Shown: positions 10,936 through 23,219 of the stretch, one piece after another
Numbering within the stretch: position 1 is the stretch's first letter
Layout of the letters: each line of letters begins with the position of its first letter
Source of the DNA: Akebia trifoliata
Lineage: Eukaryota > Streptophyta > Magnoliopsida > Ranunculales > Lardizabalaceae
Reading direction: 5' to 3'
NCBI GenBank assembly: GCA_017979445.1
Contig: CM030719.1
Span: 1,335,217 to 1,399,216 of the forward strand
DNA: 64,000 nt
Notes under the pieces: model-generated
The model's input: only the letters and a program-made list of their open reading frames with translations
What the model was told of the DNA's origin: nothing
Database searches by the model: none
Translations under genes and position numbers: made by a program

Positions 10936-11540
10936 TTTTACTCAGATGCCGCCGAGGGTTTTTCTCGGATTATGCTCAGATTTTGCTTAGACGCCGCCGA
11001 GGGTTTTTCGGATTATGCTCAGATTTTACTCAGATGCCGCCGAGGGCTTTTCTCGGATTATGCTCAGATTTTGCTCAGATGCCGCCGAGGGTTTTCTCGG
11101 ATTATGCTCAGAGTTTACTCAGATGCCGCCGAGGGTTTTTCTCAGATTATGCTCAAATTTTGCTCAGACGCCGCCGAGGGTTTTCTCGGATTATGCTCAG
11201 ATTTTACTCAGATGTCGCCGAGGGTTTTTCTCGAATTATGCTCAGATTTTGCTCAGACGCCGCCGAGGGTTTTCTCGGATTATGCTCAGATTTTACTCAG
11301 ATGCCGCCGAGGGTTTTTCTCGGATTATGCTCAAATTTTGCTCAGACGCCGCCGAGGGCTTTCTCGGATTATGCTCAGATTTTTCTCAGACGCCGCCGAG
11401 GGTTTTTCTCGGATTATGCTCAGATTTTGCTCAGAAGCTACCGAGGGCTTTCTCGAATTATGCTCAGATTTTGCTTAGATGCCGCCGAGGATTTTCTCGG
11501 ATTGTGCCCAGGGTTTGCTCAGATTTTATGTTTACACATG
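10936..11540 (+). repeat. T1 tandem array, about 13 units of about 45 bp
   Basis: Each unit contains TGCTCAGATGCCGCCGAGGG followed by T-rich sequence, CTCGG and ATTATG. CCGAG and CTCGG form a small inverted repeat in nearly every unit. Such tandem repeats between pol and the 3' LTR are typical of Ogre/Tat elements. Because 45 is a multiple of three, all three frames stay open; these ORFs are artefacts. Confidence 0.93.
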
Positions 11541-11746
11541 TTTTCTATTGTTAAACTTGTTATCCTCCCAACATGAATGCGCAGAATGGAGGTGCGCCTT
11601 TTCAAAATCATCAATACACTATTGCACACACATGCACTTGCATCAGTCAAGGAGACTTTCCAAAATTCAAGGATTTGACATTTTTTAGTCCAAAGAGAGG
11701 TTACCCTTAAGGATCTGGACGCATTGACAAATTGCCGAATCACGCT

Positions 11747-11848
11747 GCAAAATGAACTGTCACTAGTTTTGGCATTCGAATGTCGCACTATCTATCACAA
11801 TAGATTGGCCATCTAGTTTCCTTCCACCCTCTGCCAAAAAGAGGCATC
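11747..11848 (+). promoter_or_regulatory. T1 conserved pre-LTR segment and polypurine tract
   Basis: The segment from AAAATGAACTGTCACTAG to the LTR closely matches 47213-47312 in T3. It ends in the purine-rich AAAAAGAGG just before the LTR, the expected primer for plus-strand DNA synthesis. Confidence 0.75.
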
Positions 11849-12399
11849 TGTAGACACCCCATTTTTGCATCTGTTTAATTCGTCAATTCGTTATCCGGTT
11901 ACCGTGAATTCCTAATGATGATCGCAAAGAACTCGAAGGCTTGTGAGTACTATCCATAATTCCCTTCGTTTCCACTCTTTTCATCTCCCCTACTCGTTAC
12001 GACTCGACATAGAAATTTACGCACGCTTAGGATCGCCATACGTCACACCCGATTTAGCAAGCACGTACGCTTAGGCTCGCCACACAGTTCGATAACCTAG
12101 AGACCTCGTCACATTAGGAAAATACGACTTTGGAACATAGAAATAATCACGTTGGGACTAAAAGAAACCTCAAGCCAGAATTCGTAAAAATCCGCAAAAA
12201 TTGATAAAATGACGAAAATACCCCTCATAAATTTTGGACCTCCAAAAGACCTCAAAAGTACCTTCATTGCACTTATAACATGATTTCGAGTCTAACGGGA
12301 CCCAAACCGACAAAAATAGAGAAATTTAAGAAAAATCATAAAAATGACTGAAATACCCCTTGACCTCCAAACTCAACTTAGAGATCTCGATCCTTAGGA

Positions 12400-12870
12400 A
12401 AATATAATAAAAATTAAAATCAAATAAAAAATTAAACAATTAAAACTTAAAATTAAAAATTAAAATCAAATCAAAAATTAAAATTAACATCTAATTCAAA
12501 ATCAAACAATTAAAACTTAAAAGTAAAAACAATTAACATCTAATTCAAAATTAAACAATTAAAACTTAAAATTAAACAAATAGAATTTAATTCAAAATAA
12601 AAAATTTTAAAATCTAATTCACAATTAAACAATTAAAATCCAATTCAAAGCTAAACAATTAAAATTTAACATCTAATTCAAAATCAAACAATTAAAACTT
12701 AAAATTAAACAATTAACATCTAATTTGAAATTAAAACTTAAAATTAAAAAAATTTAAAATCCAATTCAAAATTAAACAATTAAAATCAAATCAAAAGTTA
12801 AACAATTAAACCAATAAAATTAAAATTAAATTCAAATCAATAAAATTTAAAACAAAATTTTTAATCAAGG
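12400..12870. repeat. AT-rich degenerate minisatellite in T1 3' LTR
   Basis: Irregular repeats of units such as AACAATTAAAACTTAAAATT and TCTAATTCAAAATTAAAC. Almost no G. It is likely the result of replication slippage in the LTR. Confidence 0.8.
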
Positions 12871-13033
12871 CTAGAATTGACCAATCACAACTCGAGACTA
12901 TCGTGCTACGAGTAGCGAGGGATCACCCCACCACCATTCTCCCAAAGTAAAAGACGTGTTAAATAAAGAAAAAGGGAGAAAGGAAAAAAAAATTTAGAAA
13001 GAAAAAAAACTAAAAAAATAGAAACTGAGTTTC

Positions 13034-13042
13034 TATATAAAA
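13034..13042 (+). promoter_or_regulatory. TATA box of T1 LTR promoter
   Basis: TATATAAAA is the best TATA match in the LTR and is followed within 60 bp by a pyrimidine-rich leader, as in plant LTR promoters. Transcription would start near 13070 by analogy. Confidence 0.5.
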
Positions 13043-15396
13043 AGAAGAACGTTTTCTTCTTCAAGGGGTCGGACCTATAGCCTCTTCTTCATACACGCCT
13101 CCCTCTCTTGACTGCTCAAGAGAATGAACGTAGGCTTTCTCTCTCTGGTCTGATTCGTCTCCCTCTCTCACTGCATGCCTCTCTCTCCATTCTTTCTTCT
13201 CTGTGTTATCTTGAGGCTCTCTCTACACAGCCTGCTGCTATAAAATCAGCAACGCCCCCAGCCTTCATCTCCTTCGATTGGCTGTTGTACTATGTATTAG
13301 CAATCTCCTCATTACACTGCAAAGCAGCCATAGTACTGTCTTCATCACCTCCAATAGCCCTCTCTGCAAAACGTGGTTGTTGCAGCCATCTGTCCAGTCG
13401 CTCCTCGATCAATCTTCGCCTCATGTGTTAGCACGTTTCCAACGCCCCCCATTGCAGCATTCTCTCTGTCCTCATCATTCTGGCAAACAGATAACACGAT
13501 CCTCTCAGCCATCATCTTCTTCCGTACACAACCAACCAGCCTTCGCAAAACACGCTGGGAATATTTACAAGGATTCGAGTCATACCTGAAGGAATCGGCA
13601 CCCACTGTTCTTCTTTATAGGTAGGTTCATTATTAGATTGTCTATTCTTTTTATTTATTTTATATTTTGATCATCTTTTTCCTTCCGTTCTCCACCACGC
13701 TATTTTTCTCATCTCTGTTTTCATATGGTTAAAAGTACCCCTATATTGGCATGCCACATTAATTTTCGATGTTATGATCATTATGGGGTTTATTATGACA
13801 GAGATTTTTATGTTCATGGTGTTACGTAAGGATTTTGTAGTGCTTAGGAGGAATACACCGTTTTACCTTTTGGTAATTATTTTGGTGTATTAATAGGTTA
13901 GGAGAAGATTTTGTTCTTTAGTTTTTTTTATGTAGGTTTCTAGGCGCTTTATTTTTATTTTTATTTTTTTGATAGGATTAGAGACTTCTTTATATTTACT
14001 TTGCATATTGATTGGGTTGGGAAGGTGTTTGATTTTTTATTTTTTTTTATTTTTTTTTTCATTTTTTTTTTCCATTTTATTTTTTATGCATAATTTTGTG
14101 TTTTATTCTTTTATGTATTGATACTTTTTTTTTTTTTGCATGTCAATAGAATAGGAGAATCTTTTATTATTTAATTTTTATTATGTAAGTTTCTAGGTGT
14201 TTTTTTTTTAGTTTTTTTTTTTTTTTTTGCATGTTAGTAGGATTAGAGGATACTTTTTTCTTTTTTTTTAAAACATCATGATCACTATGCTTGAATTAGA
14301 TTCGCATGATTTGTGATGATATTCAAGCTCATCTATTATTTTGAAAATTGGTCGAGTGTGATTTTTCTTCAAATTTTGAGATTGTGCATGCGTTGGTAAC
14401 TAGGGATCTCTAATTTGGTAAGTGTGATAACATGGATTCTCTGTTTTGATAAATTTCTAATTTGGTGATTTTTGGCAAATCCATAGTTTCCTAATTTGGG
14501 ACTTCATTGTTTATATAGTTTTCCTTTTTGGAGATTATTTGTGGATCATTAGAAAACTCGTATTTGAAAACTTTCTAATATGGAATTGCATTGTTTCCTA
14601 TTTTGGGAAAATATATTTATAGATTTCTGATTCAGAAATTTCATATTTTAGCAATTTTCCAATTTAGAAGATTTTGCAGTTTTTATATTTAGGAGGTTCA
14701 TGTTCATGGAAATTTTGGAGTTTCAAATTTAGAAACTTACATTTTTGGAATGTTTTAGTTTAGAAAATGTATCTTTTTAAATTTTTAATTTGGGAATTCA
14801 ACATATATCTCTTGAATTCTGATTTAGGAAATTTTATGTTCTTAATTTGGAAATATTATAAGTCCTAATTTGACAGGTTTATATTCGTAATCTTCCTATT
14901 CAGAATATTCTCATGATTTTCTATTTTGGACAGTTTAAGGAATACTTGCAGGTGGAGTTTCTAAATTGATTTCAGGTCATGGAGCTAATTAGGACTTTTT
15001 CAAACCCTCCCATATTTTGTGGAATTCAAAGAAGAATCATGTGATAATTGGGATAATTTTTAGCCATGGGATTTGGTTGGAAAATCCAACATGAATTGAT
15101 GATGATGATTGGACTGTGACTTTGACCGTAATCTTTATATGTTGACCATAGGATGATTTTGGATCGTAGTAGAGACCGAACATCTTGATCGGGCGGGTTC
15201 GATGCCTAACACCTTCCGAAACACATAATCTGCCCCCTTACCTATATCTTTGATCCGTGGACTGATCTACATCCGTTTGGAGTTATTTATTGTTCCTAGA
15301 CCTAAATTAGGTGGCGACTCCCTTCTTTTAAAGTCCCCCATTTAATAAATCGGACCCCTATCCACTATTTAGTAAAAATGGGTCGAGGCGATTTCA

Positions 15397-15703
15397 GTTG
15401 CATTCTGAGCGGAACGGAGCGGAATGATGGCATCTGTGTTTAGGATTGTTGGGGACAATTAATTGGTTGGAGGTGCGGGGCAATGCCCTCGTGGTACGGT
15501 ATAGGGGTATTATTGAAATTTTCTAATACCTATTGTACGACTAGGGTTTACTATAAATACATACGATGTAACCTTAGTTTAACATATAGTGAAAATTCAG
15601 CTTCTCGCTCTTGTGGATGTAGGCACATCGCCAAACCACGTTAAATCTATGTGTTTTTCATCTTTTCATATTATTCATCATAATTGTCGCACATAGCACA
15701 ACA
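15397..15703 (+). mobile_element. Remnant of Copia-type solo LTR in copy A
   Basis: This is closely similar to 50944-51248, the right part of the complete solo LTR in copy C. It ends in CAACA at 15703 and is followed by ATATA, the right target duplication seen also in copy C. Its left part was separated by the T1 insertion and should lie left of the window. It carries the Copia-like phrase GTAGGCACATCGCCAAACCACG. Confidence 0.88.
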
Positions 15704-16271
15704 ATATATAAGGACGAATAACAAATGCATTAAATCTTCAGTAAAGAAACATTGTTCTAAAGTTGTTATGAGATCTATGGATGGAGGGTTTCAATCTAAA
15801 TCTCAATTGGAGTTAGATGATGCACTAGGGATTTTTGAAGAAATACCATTTGAACAAGATATGATAAATGTTATTGTGCGTGATGATGTACATGCCATCA
15901 ATGAATATATCATCAAATGCCGACCGTGCGCATCCATCAGTGAGTTATATGGTCACCTCGAACAACTATTTGTGGAGATGTTACACTTGTTATTCTCTCA
16001 ACTCTTACATGCTATACTCACATATATTGTTGAGAGCTCCAATGAACAATGCAAGGAAAGAGCAAGTTTTGCCTTGAAATTACTAAGCAAGGTTGCACCA
16101 TTTGAGGACAAAGTTCATTGGTCATTTCCTAATGGAACTGGTTTCACTAGCTTGATAACCCCTCATGGTCATGCCAGAAATGCTCACCGTATTGAACAAT
16201 TGGAAAGCAATGCAGCCACTCATGTTGCTCTTCAGGTAGCTGAAGATTGTGAAATTCAAGAGCATGCTTGA
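15704..16271 (+). pseudogene. Copy A: C-terminal part of plant multi-pass membrane protein gene
   Basis: About 188 codons matching the last part of copy B (24710-25277), open to the shared end IQEHA and TGA at 16269. There is no real start: the apparent initiator is a TTG inside the LTR. The N-terminal membrane part was split off by the Copia-type LTR and then by T1, and may exist left of the window. It lacks all membrane segments here, so it is called a pseudogene. It is much closer to copy C than to copy B. Confidence 0.88.
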
Positions 16272-17784
16272 ACTTCATGGGATTATAAAGGTTTTTTTTT
16301 TTTTAATTAAGTAAAAAAAATATATCTTTTTCATTGTATCGCATCAAAATGTATCGACCAAAACGTATCGATTTTTCAACAGTTCGATACATTCATTTTA
16401 GCTTTAGCTTGTATCTCGTCTTCATCTTTGTCCATCCTTTTTTTTTTTTTTTTTTCAGAACAGAGATACCCATAGAACATCATATTTTACTAGAGTTGAG
16501 TTGGGGAGTGGATCCTCTGTAACCCGCAATCAATGTAGCTCTTGTTTTATGGCCCATAGAACATCATATTTTACAAAACAAAACAACTCAGTAATCTAGT
16601 AATCATGGTTTAGATCAGATCTGAAAAAAACAAAAAAAAAAAATTTCTCTCTAGTCAAGTGTTTAAAAATTGATGGTCAATAAACTTTTAAATTTAAGCT
16701 ACATGCCCTTGAGCTCAATCCTTTCTTAAAGGCCAACCATTTAGACAATCCAATTCATGTTTTGGTAAATATTGGAAAAAGCCCTAAGTTTCAAATTAAT
16801 GTATCATATGTACTGGAATGTATAGATAATATAACAAAATCGTTATATTATAACTTGTAACTTGTAATTTGGAATTGTGGATTATCTCTAGTTTAGGGTT
16901 CACTACTTACTAACATTTTACGTCAACAGACAAGGAAGAGGTGGAAGCCATGGATTTGGAGTAGAAGATGCAATGATGTGACAAAGAACCTAGTCATATT
17001 TGAATATTTTGTATATGTAATAGAGGATCTGTTGCTGTGTAGAGATCATGTAATTCTCTATTGTAATGAATGAAAGGCTTGGTATTTAATGCTCAAGAAT
17101 TGCATATCACACCTAATAAATCATGTATCTAGAATCACTCAAGTAAGGAATCAAGGTACAAAAATTTGGGGTTTTGACACGGATCTTCTCTGATTTTCTC
17201 CATTCCAGTTTTCTCTGTTATATATTAAATTTGGTAAACATGATTCCATCCCCTCAAAAAAATGAGAAGGAGATACTAATTATGTATCGCAAGATATGAG
17301 TGCTGATTTTCTAACTCAACCTGACAGAATAATTCAAACAAAGTATATCTGAAAGACAATTTTCGCCTATCAAGAATCAATCTACAAGTAAAGGTTGTTG
17401 TTAATGAATGAGCATTTGATATATAACTAGATCTCATTGGCATTAAGTCTGCATTTACCAAAGAGGAAGGAATGTTCTACTTTGAGTAATGTCGTTCAAA
17501 TTGAAGACTGCATTAACCACTTAACATAGGATGATGACCAAAAGTTTTAAGATATGCTTGGGACACAATGGAGGTCTATGTCTACAATATGTTAGTTAAC
17601 AGCAAGAAGTTGAAGGGTAGGTTGTAACGTGAATACTTGAAAGGGGTATCGATCTAATTTGGGATCAAATTGTCCAGGGTCAAGGATTTTTTGAAAAGAT
17701 TGATTGCTTTGGGGAGGGGGGAATGCCCACGGGATGAAATTTTTTTAATTTGAGAAGATTTTTGACTTTCTAAAATTATTTTTT
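16272..17784. other. Downstream flank of copy A, shared with copies B and C
   Basis: No gene. It is closely repeated at 58458-59978 (copy C) and more distantly at 25278-26460 (copy B). The part from 17228 on also resembles the upstream flank of copy B (22770-22990), as expected for tandemly duplicated genes with a common spacer. Poly-T runs lie at 16295 and 16438. Confidence 0.75.
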
Positions 17785-18169
17785 GAGAAATTTAGCCTTA
17801 CCCCTTTATAAAATTGGTGAAATTAGGGATACCCCCCTCCTCTCTCACGAAATGAAATATGAGGTCTGCCCCCCTTGACTTTCATTGACTTAATCAAATC
17901 ATTAAATAAAACAGTGTTCTATTTTAAAAAAAAAATAAATTACTGTAATACCCTCATTTAATTAGTACAACCTCATAGAAACATGTAGGTGCTGATTGAT
18001 TCAGCTTCTTAAATCTGCTGTCTGAATCTACTGTCTGAATCTGTTGTCAGAAGCTGAAACATTGAAAAGTTTGTTTGATAGAGTTTTGTAAAAGTGCTGT
18101 GCTGTTGACCAGAATCTGGTAATTACTGTTTGATACAGCTTCAAGAATCTGCTGTATTAAGGTAAAATG

Positions 18170-18268
18170 ACCAGAATACCCTTAAGGTTGCTAGTGCACC
18201 CAGAATGCATTAAAATTTACCAGAATACCCTTAAGGTTGCTAGTGCACCCAGAATGCATTAAAAATTA
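18170..18268. repeat. Direct repeat, two 49-bp units
   Basis: ACCAGAATACCCTTAAGG to GCATTAAAA occurs twice in direct succession; a weaker third copy lies near 18498-18550. It lies near the left end of the nested TIR transposon. Confidence 0.85.
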
Positions 18269-18842
18269 CCATAATACCCCTATAAATATATAATTACAGT
18301 AAATATATATAAATATAATAAAATTATATAAAAAATTAAAAAAATAATTGTTTTAATTTTAAAATGTTTATAATTATAAAAAAAAATTATAGAAAAATTT
18401 ATAATTCTATAGAAATTTCGACAGCATCTCCTCTTAAAAATGAACTTATGAAATTTTCCTGATAAACAAAATACCTGCATTATACGCAATGTTGATCATA
18501 ATGCACCTAAAATGCATAAAAAATTATCTGAATACCCTTATAAATATATAATGAAAAAAGTGGTCTAGGATCAAAATAGAAATAATTAAGCTATAAAGTT
18601 GGACCCCAATAGCATTTTGATTTAGAAGAACAATAAAACCAGTATTTCACAATGTTTATTAAAACAATAAATCTAAAAAAGAATCGATAACCATAACGTA
18701 GATACTAAGTACAAAGTGCATCTAAATCTTCATTAAACAAAAACCAAACATACATTTATACATAAATTAATGTAAATGGATTGATACTAGTAAACTTGTC
18801 AAATCATAGCTTCTAACTAAAAAAAGTCACCTCTTCTCTATC

Positions 18843-19200
18843 TTACAACAAATACTCCTTATCATCCAACTTAACAAATGGAACATTATCTTCTTCTAAT
18901 CCCCCCAATTCAACTTCCTCTAGAACATCTTTGCCAAAGAATGCATATTGTAATGCATCAAAGAAGGCACTTTCTAAATGACAGAGAAAAACAAGTTTAT
19001 GGTAGGGATCCAAAATAAGACAAAGTGGTCATAGAATGTGGATAATCATTAGCAACCATGCTAGCATAGGAATCAATATCAAATTGATAAATCAAGCATA
19101 ATTTCTTAGGCTCTACACTTTCGTTGCATACTACATCAAAGAAACCAATATATAACTTAATAAAAAGAAATCATAATCTATCAATCTAGTGACTTCATCG
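18843..19200 (-). pseudogene. Unidentified captured coding fragment, C-terminal exon-like
   Basis: On the minus strand a coding-like stretch ends at TAA 18843-18845. Its last exon-like part (about 18985-18846) contains the acidic pattern AFFGKDVLEEVELGGLEED. A preceding stretch (about 19160-19010) reads YIGFFDVVCNESVEPKKLC in one frame with a join needed between them. A further piece near 19400-19280 includes RYEVWLGG. I do not recognise the family. The pieces are probably parts of a host gene caught by the transposon, because they stop at no natural promoter and share no frame. Confidence 0.45.
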
Positions 19201-20564
19201 AAGGGCATCGGAAACATGCAAAATTCATTCTCAGATGCATCTTTGTGGCTTCATAGGAGGGTACAAGAGTCAAAACCACTACAAAGTGGGCCGCCATAAA
19301 TGTCAACTATGAAGGGTGTGATGTGTGCAACCCAAAGATATAAGGACCATCACCACCTAGCCATACCTCGTATCTTACTTGCCCGTGTATCCACAAAGTT
19401 GTGTTAAAAAAAATTTTGTTTCTTTTATTCAAAACAACAGCACTACTAAGAATTTGGATTGAACCCAAACCCAAATTTTACTCCATCAAAGAAAATCTAA
19501 AATGATCTTCACAATGAACATAATTACCAATAACTCAAAACACACATCGATAAGACTTCAACGGAATCAAAATGCAAATGAATTATTTTAAAGCTTCAAT
19601 TCTTTTTGCTATGCATTTTCTATCAAGCATTAACTTGATCGTCTGAAGCCCTTTGGCCGATACCACATCAGTATCTTTTCAGGTGCGATTAACGGAAAAG
19701 ACGATTGAAAAATAAAGTTCAATCAGAGAAAACGATCAAAGAAAGTGAAATAATCAAATACATAATTCGAGGATCATAGCATCATCAACAATACAGATCC
19801 TGAGGAGTGGGAAACCCAAAAAATCTCCTAGAGTGAGATAATAAAGTGGAACAATTCATACATGTTACAATCATGTTTGTCATCAAAGACAACAATTCAT
19901 ATTTTTTCTCACAAATAAGAAACAAAATACATGAATTTGCACGAAGGGATTCCCAATCAATAAATGCAAAACATTCTTTTCTCATCTGCATAACCCCATA
20001 CTAAAAATAGAAACATGAAAAAGTGATCCAGTTCTCAAGTTTTCAACATGAACAACAACTAACACGGACAGAGATTAAAATTCAGTAACATATTGACCAA
20101 TTTCAACTAAGCTGACAAAATATGAAACCTTATTAGGATGTATTTAAATCATATAAATTAATAAATCAACCGATATTCTATCAGATGGGTCAATTTTAAT
20201 TAACAAACAAGAAACAAAAACGTATCGGACTATCCATAAGTCAAGAAAACAATAACATCTGAACCTGAAGTTAAAAGAGGCCAAAACAGATCCTGATTTA
20301 ATTAAAAGATGAGCCCAAAAAAAAAAATGAAACAATTCTCTACTATTCATCTCTGTAATAAAAAAAAACAATCAAAATATGAGCGATCTGCATCAGAGAA
20401 GGATGTTGGAACTTGAAACACAGCTCAAGTAAAAAACAAAATTACAATCAAATCATCGAATAATTCACATAGCACATATCAACAGATTTGACATTCGAAC
20501 AGCTAAAATGAAGCAAAAAAGAAGAGAAAAACGATGAATCAAATGAGAATGAGAAAGAACTAAC

Positions 20565-20626
20565 TCGTCTTCGAACATGAGACGCTTCTGAACTGCATCC
20601 ATGGTGGAATCAGGAACGTCGCCCAT
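20565..20626 (-). pseudogene. Captured first exon of isopentenyl-diphosphate delta-isomerase
   Basis: On the minus strand, ATG at 20626 begins a 20-residue sequence, MGDVPDSTMDAVQKRLMFED plus two bases of the next codon, followed by a GT donor at 20564. The pattern STMDAVQKRLMFEDE is the start of the conserved domain of plant IPP isomerases, which interconvert IPP and DMAPP in isoprenoid synthesis. The intron position after the codon for E fits the family. No later exon of the gene was found before the transposon ends, so this is a fragment. It may still supply a start codon to chimeric transcripts. Confidence 0.78.
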
Positions 20627-21261
20627 CGTAGCAGATGATGATGAGAAGGAGAGAGCAGAATGAACGGCGAATGCTAGGGTTACTAACAGTAGATGTGGTT
20701 GTTGGGGCAGAGTATATAGTGGGTGTCGATCGACGGTGGGTTTTTCAAGCCTGTGGGTTTCGTTTGACCGAAGCTAACGTCGTCGTCGATGGGTTTCGTT
20801 TGAACAAAGATACCGTCGTCGTCGCCGTCGTCAAAGGGTTAGATCGGTGCTTCGGTGGTCATCGTCGTCAATGAGATCAGTCGGCTGGTCGTCGTCTTCA
20901 ATGAGATCAGTCGGCTGTAGAAATCGAAGAGTGAACTGTGAACTGTGAACGATTGACGCTGTATCAAACACGGAAAAAAGAATAAACGCTGCATTTTGAC
21001 GCAAACGCCGGTAAAATTGCGTTTAGAAGCGCAATCAATCGGGCCGGTAATCTTAACTTGGCTTACTTCCCAAAAGTCCAGATTCAGCATAGTATCTACG
21101 TGGCAAGATTTGTTAGTTTTTAAAACACATTGGGCTCCTGAACCAGCCCTGCATGCAGCCCTATGTGTTTAAATAAAAATAAAATGTTCCACGTGGACTA
21201 CATTTGTTGTGATAGGGAAGGAATATTGTACTGGATCACATCTCTTTTCCCTATTTAAGTT

Positions 21262-21500
21262 TTAGATCTAAGTGTTTTCTTCTCCCAACCTTGAAATCTG
21301 AGTTAATGGCGGCATCACCTCCAACTGAAAATCAAAACCTTGTTACGAAGAATGAAACGAGTCGATCTCCAATTAAAATTTCAGATTTAAGGGTTTTCTC
21401 CTCCCAACCTTGAAGTCTTCATTAATGACGGCATCACCTCCAACTGAAAAAATCAAAACCTTGTTACAAAGAAATCAAACGGGTCAATCTCCAATTAACA
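21262..21500. repeat. Imperfect tandem duplication, two units of about 120 bp
   Basis: A unit running from AGATCTAAGTGTTTTC to GTCGATCTCCAATTAA is repeated at once with small changes (GGCGGCATCACCTCC versus GACGGCATCACCTCC). It is part of the Mutator-like element and is present also at 60400-60630. Confidence 0.75.
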
Positions 21501-22059
21501 AATCGTGGAGATTCGATCTAGTATTCACAGCAAACCCACTCGAATGAAGCAAAAGAAGAAAGAAGGTGGAGAAGAAGAAGAGAGAGAGAGAGAGAGAAAC
21601 TTCCATTGATCTCTACAAAGGGATAGCCGATATGCTTCAAGAACACATACCTGATTTCAAAATAGTTTGAGGAATCCTTTATTTCATCTGATAATGCACG
21701 ATTTTACAAGAACAATTAAGGATGAGAATCTAATTTGTGTATGAAGGAAATCCTAGGTTCATCTCAAAAGAAGATGAAATCCAAATCGATGGATTACATT
21801 CATTTGATCTAATAGTTGTAAATGTTTTATATTTTTTAATTCTTTCACTTAAAACACATCTGAATCGAGGGTAGTTTGGTCATTGCACGTACCTGAGGGT
21901 ATTTGAGAGATTTATCGGTCTTAGTTAACATAGAACTAATTTTTTTTTTAACAGTTTGACCAAGTAAACAGAAGTCAAGGGATGTAGACCTCATCTTGCA
22001 TTTCAAGGGAGGGTATCCCTAATTTCTCTAATTTTATAGGGAGTAATACTATATTTCCC

Positions 22060-23219
22060 GTAATTTTCACAAGATTCTAATCAAAACGATTGTTTCATGT
22101 ATTTTAAAAGATTTTGGTTAGGACATAGGAGTCTAGTAGTTTTACAGGGAAATTTCGGTATGTTTGAAAAAAATGTAAGATTTGTAAAAAAATGTCTAGT
22201 TAGACACTAAACTGATGATTTATACAGTATTCTTATGGTTTTAACTATTTTTATTAAAGTTACTATACTTCTTGCAAAGTTTGGTGTGACTTACCAAAAG
22301 GAGTACCCCTTTGGTTCATTTGATACATTCTTCTCCAAATCCAAGAGTTGTCTCTTTTTTTTTTCACTCACTTTTTCTTAATGACAATTACCAATTTTCT
22401 AACAATTTCTCACCATTGAATTTTTTTCATCCTTAACTCTAAGCATCATAAGGCAAGTTAGAAGGAATTGAAAGATGGTGAGACATTCTATTTTATTGGG
22501 CGTCTTTTAAATTTTTGGATAGATACTTCTTTAGGATAGAGCAACTCTGAAGTTTGGAACATATCTTTAACTTAGAAATGACTCTTGAGATCACATTATA
22601 TGCATCTCTAAGATCATCCAACAAGAAATTTAGTCCCAAAGAAAAAGCAGAAAAAGTAAAGCTACTAACTTTTTTCAATGAGAAGTGCAAGTATCATTCC
22701 TTTACCACGATGCGTTGTCATCATTCCCAAGTCTTGACAGTTAATCCTGCTATATAATATTTATTGACGATTAAATTTGGTAAACGTGATTCCATCCCCT
22801 CAAAAAAATGAGAACGAGATATTGATAATGAATAGCAAGATATAAGTTGTTATTATTTCAATTCAAAGCTATGAGTGCTGATTTTGTAACTCAACCTAAC
22901 AGAATAGCTCCAGCAGTTACTAAGCAAATCAGAAAGTTGCTTAGAATAAGATACATTCGATATATAGCTAGATCTCGTTGGCTTGAGGTTGTGGACAAGG
23001 CCATTTACGTCATCTTCATTTTGTCCGTGATACAAGACCTAGGTCAAGGGAAATGGCATCACTTTGAAAACTTAGGGATTAATCTTTAATATTGATTCTA
23101 AATAAAATATATAATGAAATGCTATGTTCGTTGAGTGAGTAGGAAGGTTCATAGGATAGTCGTTGTTATATGTGTTAACAGAAGAAGACGACTTGCTTGT
23201 TCGACCAAAAGAAAGGCAA
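22060..23219 (+). promoter_or_regulatory. Upstream flank and probable 5' UTR of copy B
   Basis: No gene is supported; short ORFs at 22493-23089 overlap on both strands. From about 22978 the sequence (GTTGGCTTGAGGTTGTGGAC on) is repeated at 27829-28142, upstream of copy C, so this part is conserved promoter and leader of the family. I could not fix a TATA box. Confidence 0.55.

Larger units (their letters stand above)
1..15396 (+). mobile_element. T1: Tat/Ogre-like Ty3/gypsy LTR retrotransposon, 5' LTR cut by window edge
   Basis: Order on the plus strand is partial 5' LTR, primer-binding site, leader, extra ORF1, gag, protease, G-patch-like segment, reverse transcriptase, RNase H, second RNase H, integrase, hairpin cluster, 45-bp tandem repeats, purine tract and a 3.5-kb 3' LTR. 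The second RNase H, the additional ORF before gag, the tandem repeats after pol and the very long LTR are known marks of the Tat lineage, which includes Ogre. Bases 1-496 match 14902-15396 with about 22 differences by eye. Several in-frame stops and one frameshift in pol make it non-coding today. It lies inside a Copia-type LTR remnant; the other flank is outside the window. Confidence 0.93.
11849..15396 (+). repeat. T1 3' LTR, 3548 bp
   Basis: Begins TGTAGACACCCC directly after the polypurine tract and ends in CA at 15396; the last 496 bp match the 5' LTR. It contains an AT-rich minisatellite (12400-12870), a TATA box at 13034, a pyrimidine-rich stretch, T-rich runs (13940-14270), and a repeated run of short TTTGG-containing phrases. 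Apparent ORFs near 13108-13624 lie in the transcribed leader and resemble no protein. Directly after it the host sequence is GTTGCATTCTGAG, the interior of a Copia-type LTR. Confidence 0.92.
17988..21046. mobile_element. 3.06-kb nested TIR transposon (PIF/Harbinger-like?) with captured gene fragments
   Basis: Insertion is shown by the empty site at 60177-60179 in the copy C flank. GTA is present on both sides (17985-17987 and 21047-21049). The ends share the inverted core GATTGATT followed by GCTTCT, within imperfect inverted repeats. A 3-bp duplication fits PIF/Harbinger or CACTA; the ends are not CACTA. There is no transposase. Inside are coding-like fragments on the minus strand, including a first exon of isopentenyl-diphosphate isomerase. 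Confidence 0.72.
17785..22059. mobile_element. Mutator-like element with long terminal inverted repeats
   Basis: The left end GAGAAATTTAG (17785) and the reverse complement of the right end GGGAAATATAG (22059) continue into an inverted repeat of roughly 200 bp sharing TATAAAATT, GAAATTAGGGATACCC, GAGGTCT and CTTGACTT blocks. Flanking 9-mers TTATTTTTT and GTAATTTTC agree at 6 of 9 positions, a decayed duplication at best. No transposase ORF is seen. The same element, without the nested insertion, starts at 59979. Confidence 0.68.

Noticed and set aside
10972..11576. Three overlapping frames of 168-197 codons
   Set aside because: They are translations of a 45-bp tandem repeat, open in all three frames, with no family similarity.
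13108..13624. ORFs of 83-107 codons in the T1 3' LTR
   Set aside because: They lie downstream of the LTR TATA box in a pyrimidine-rich leader, overlap on both strands and resemble no known protein.
17776..22068. Exact 9-bp target duplication for the Mutator-like element
   Set aside because: The flanking 9-mers agree at only 6 of 9 positions in AT-rich DNA, which is not decisive; the element call rests on the inverted repeats.
23163..23219. Nineteen-codon extension of the copy B protein
   Set aside because: It begins with TTG, not ATG, and the copy C 5' flank does not keep it open.
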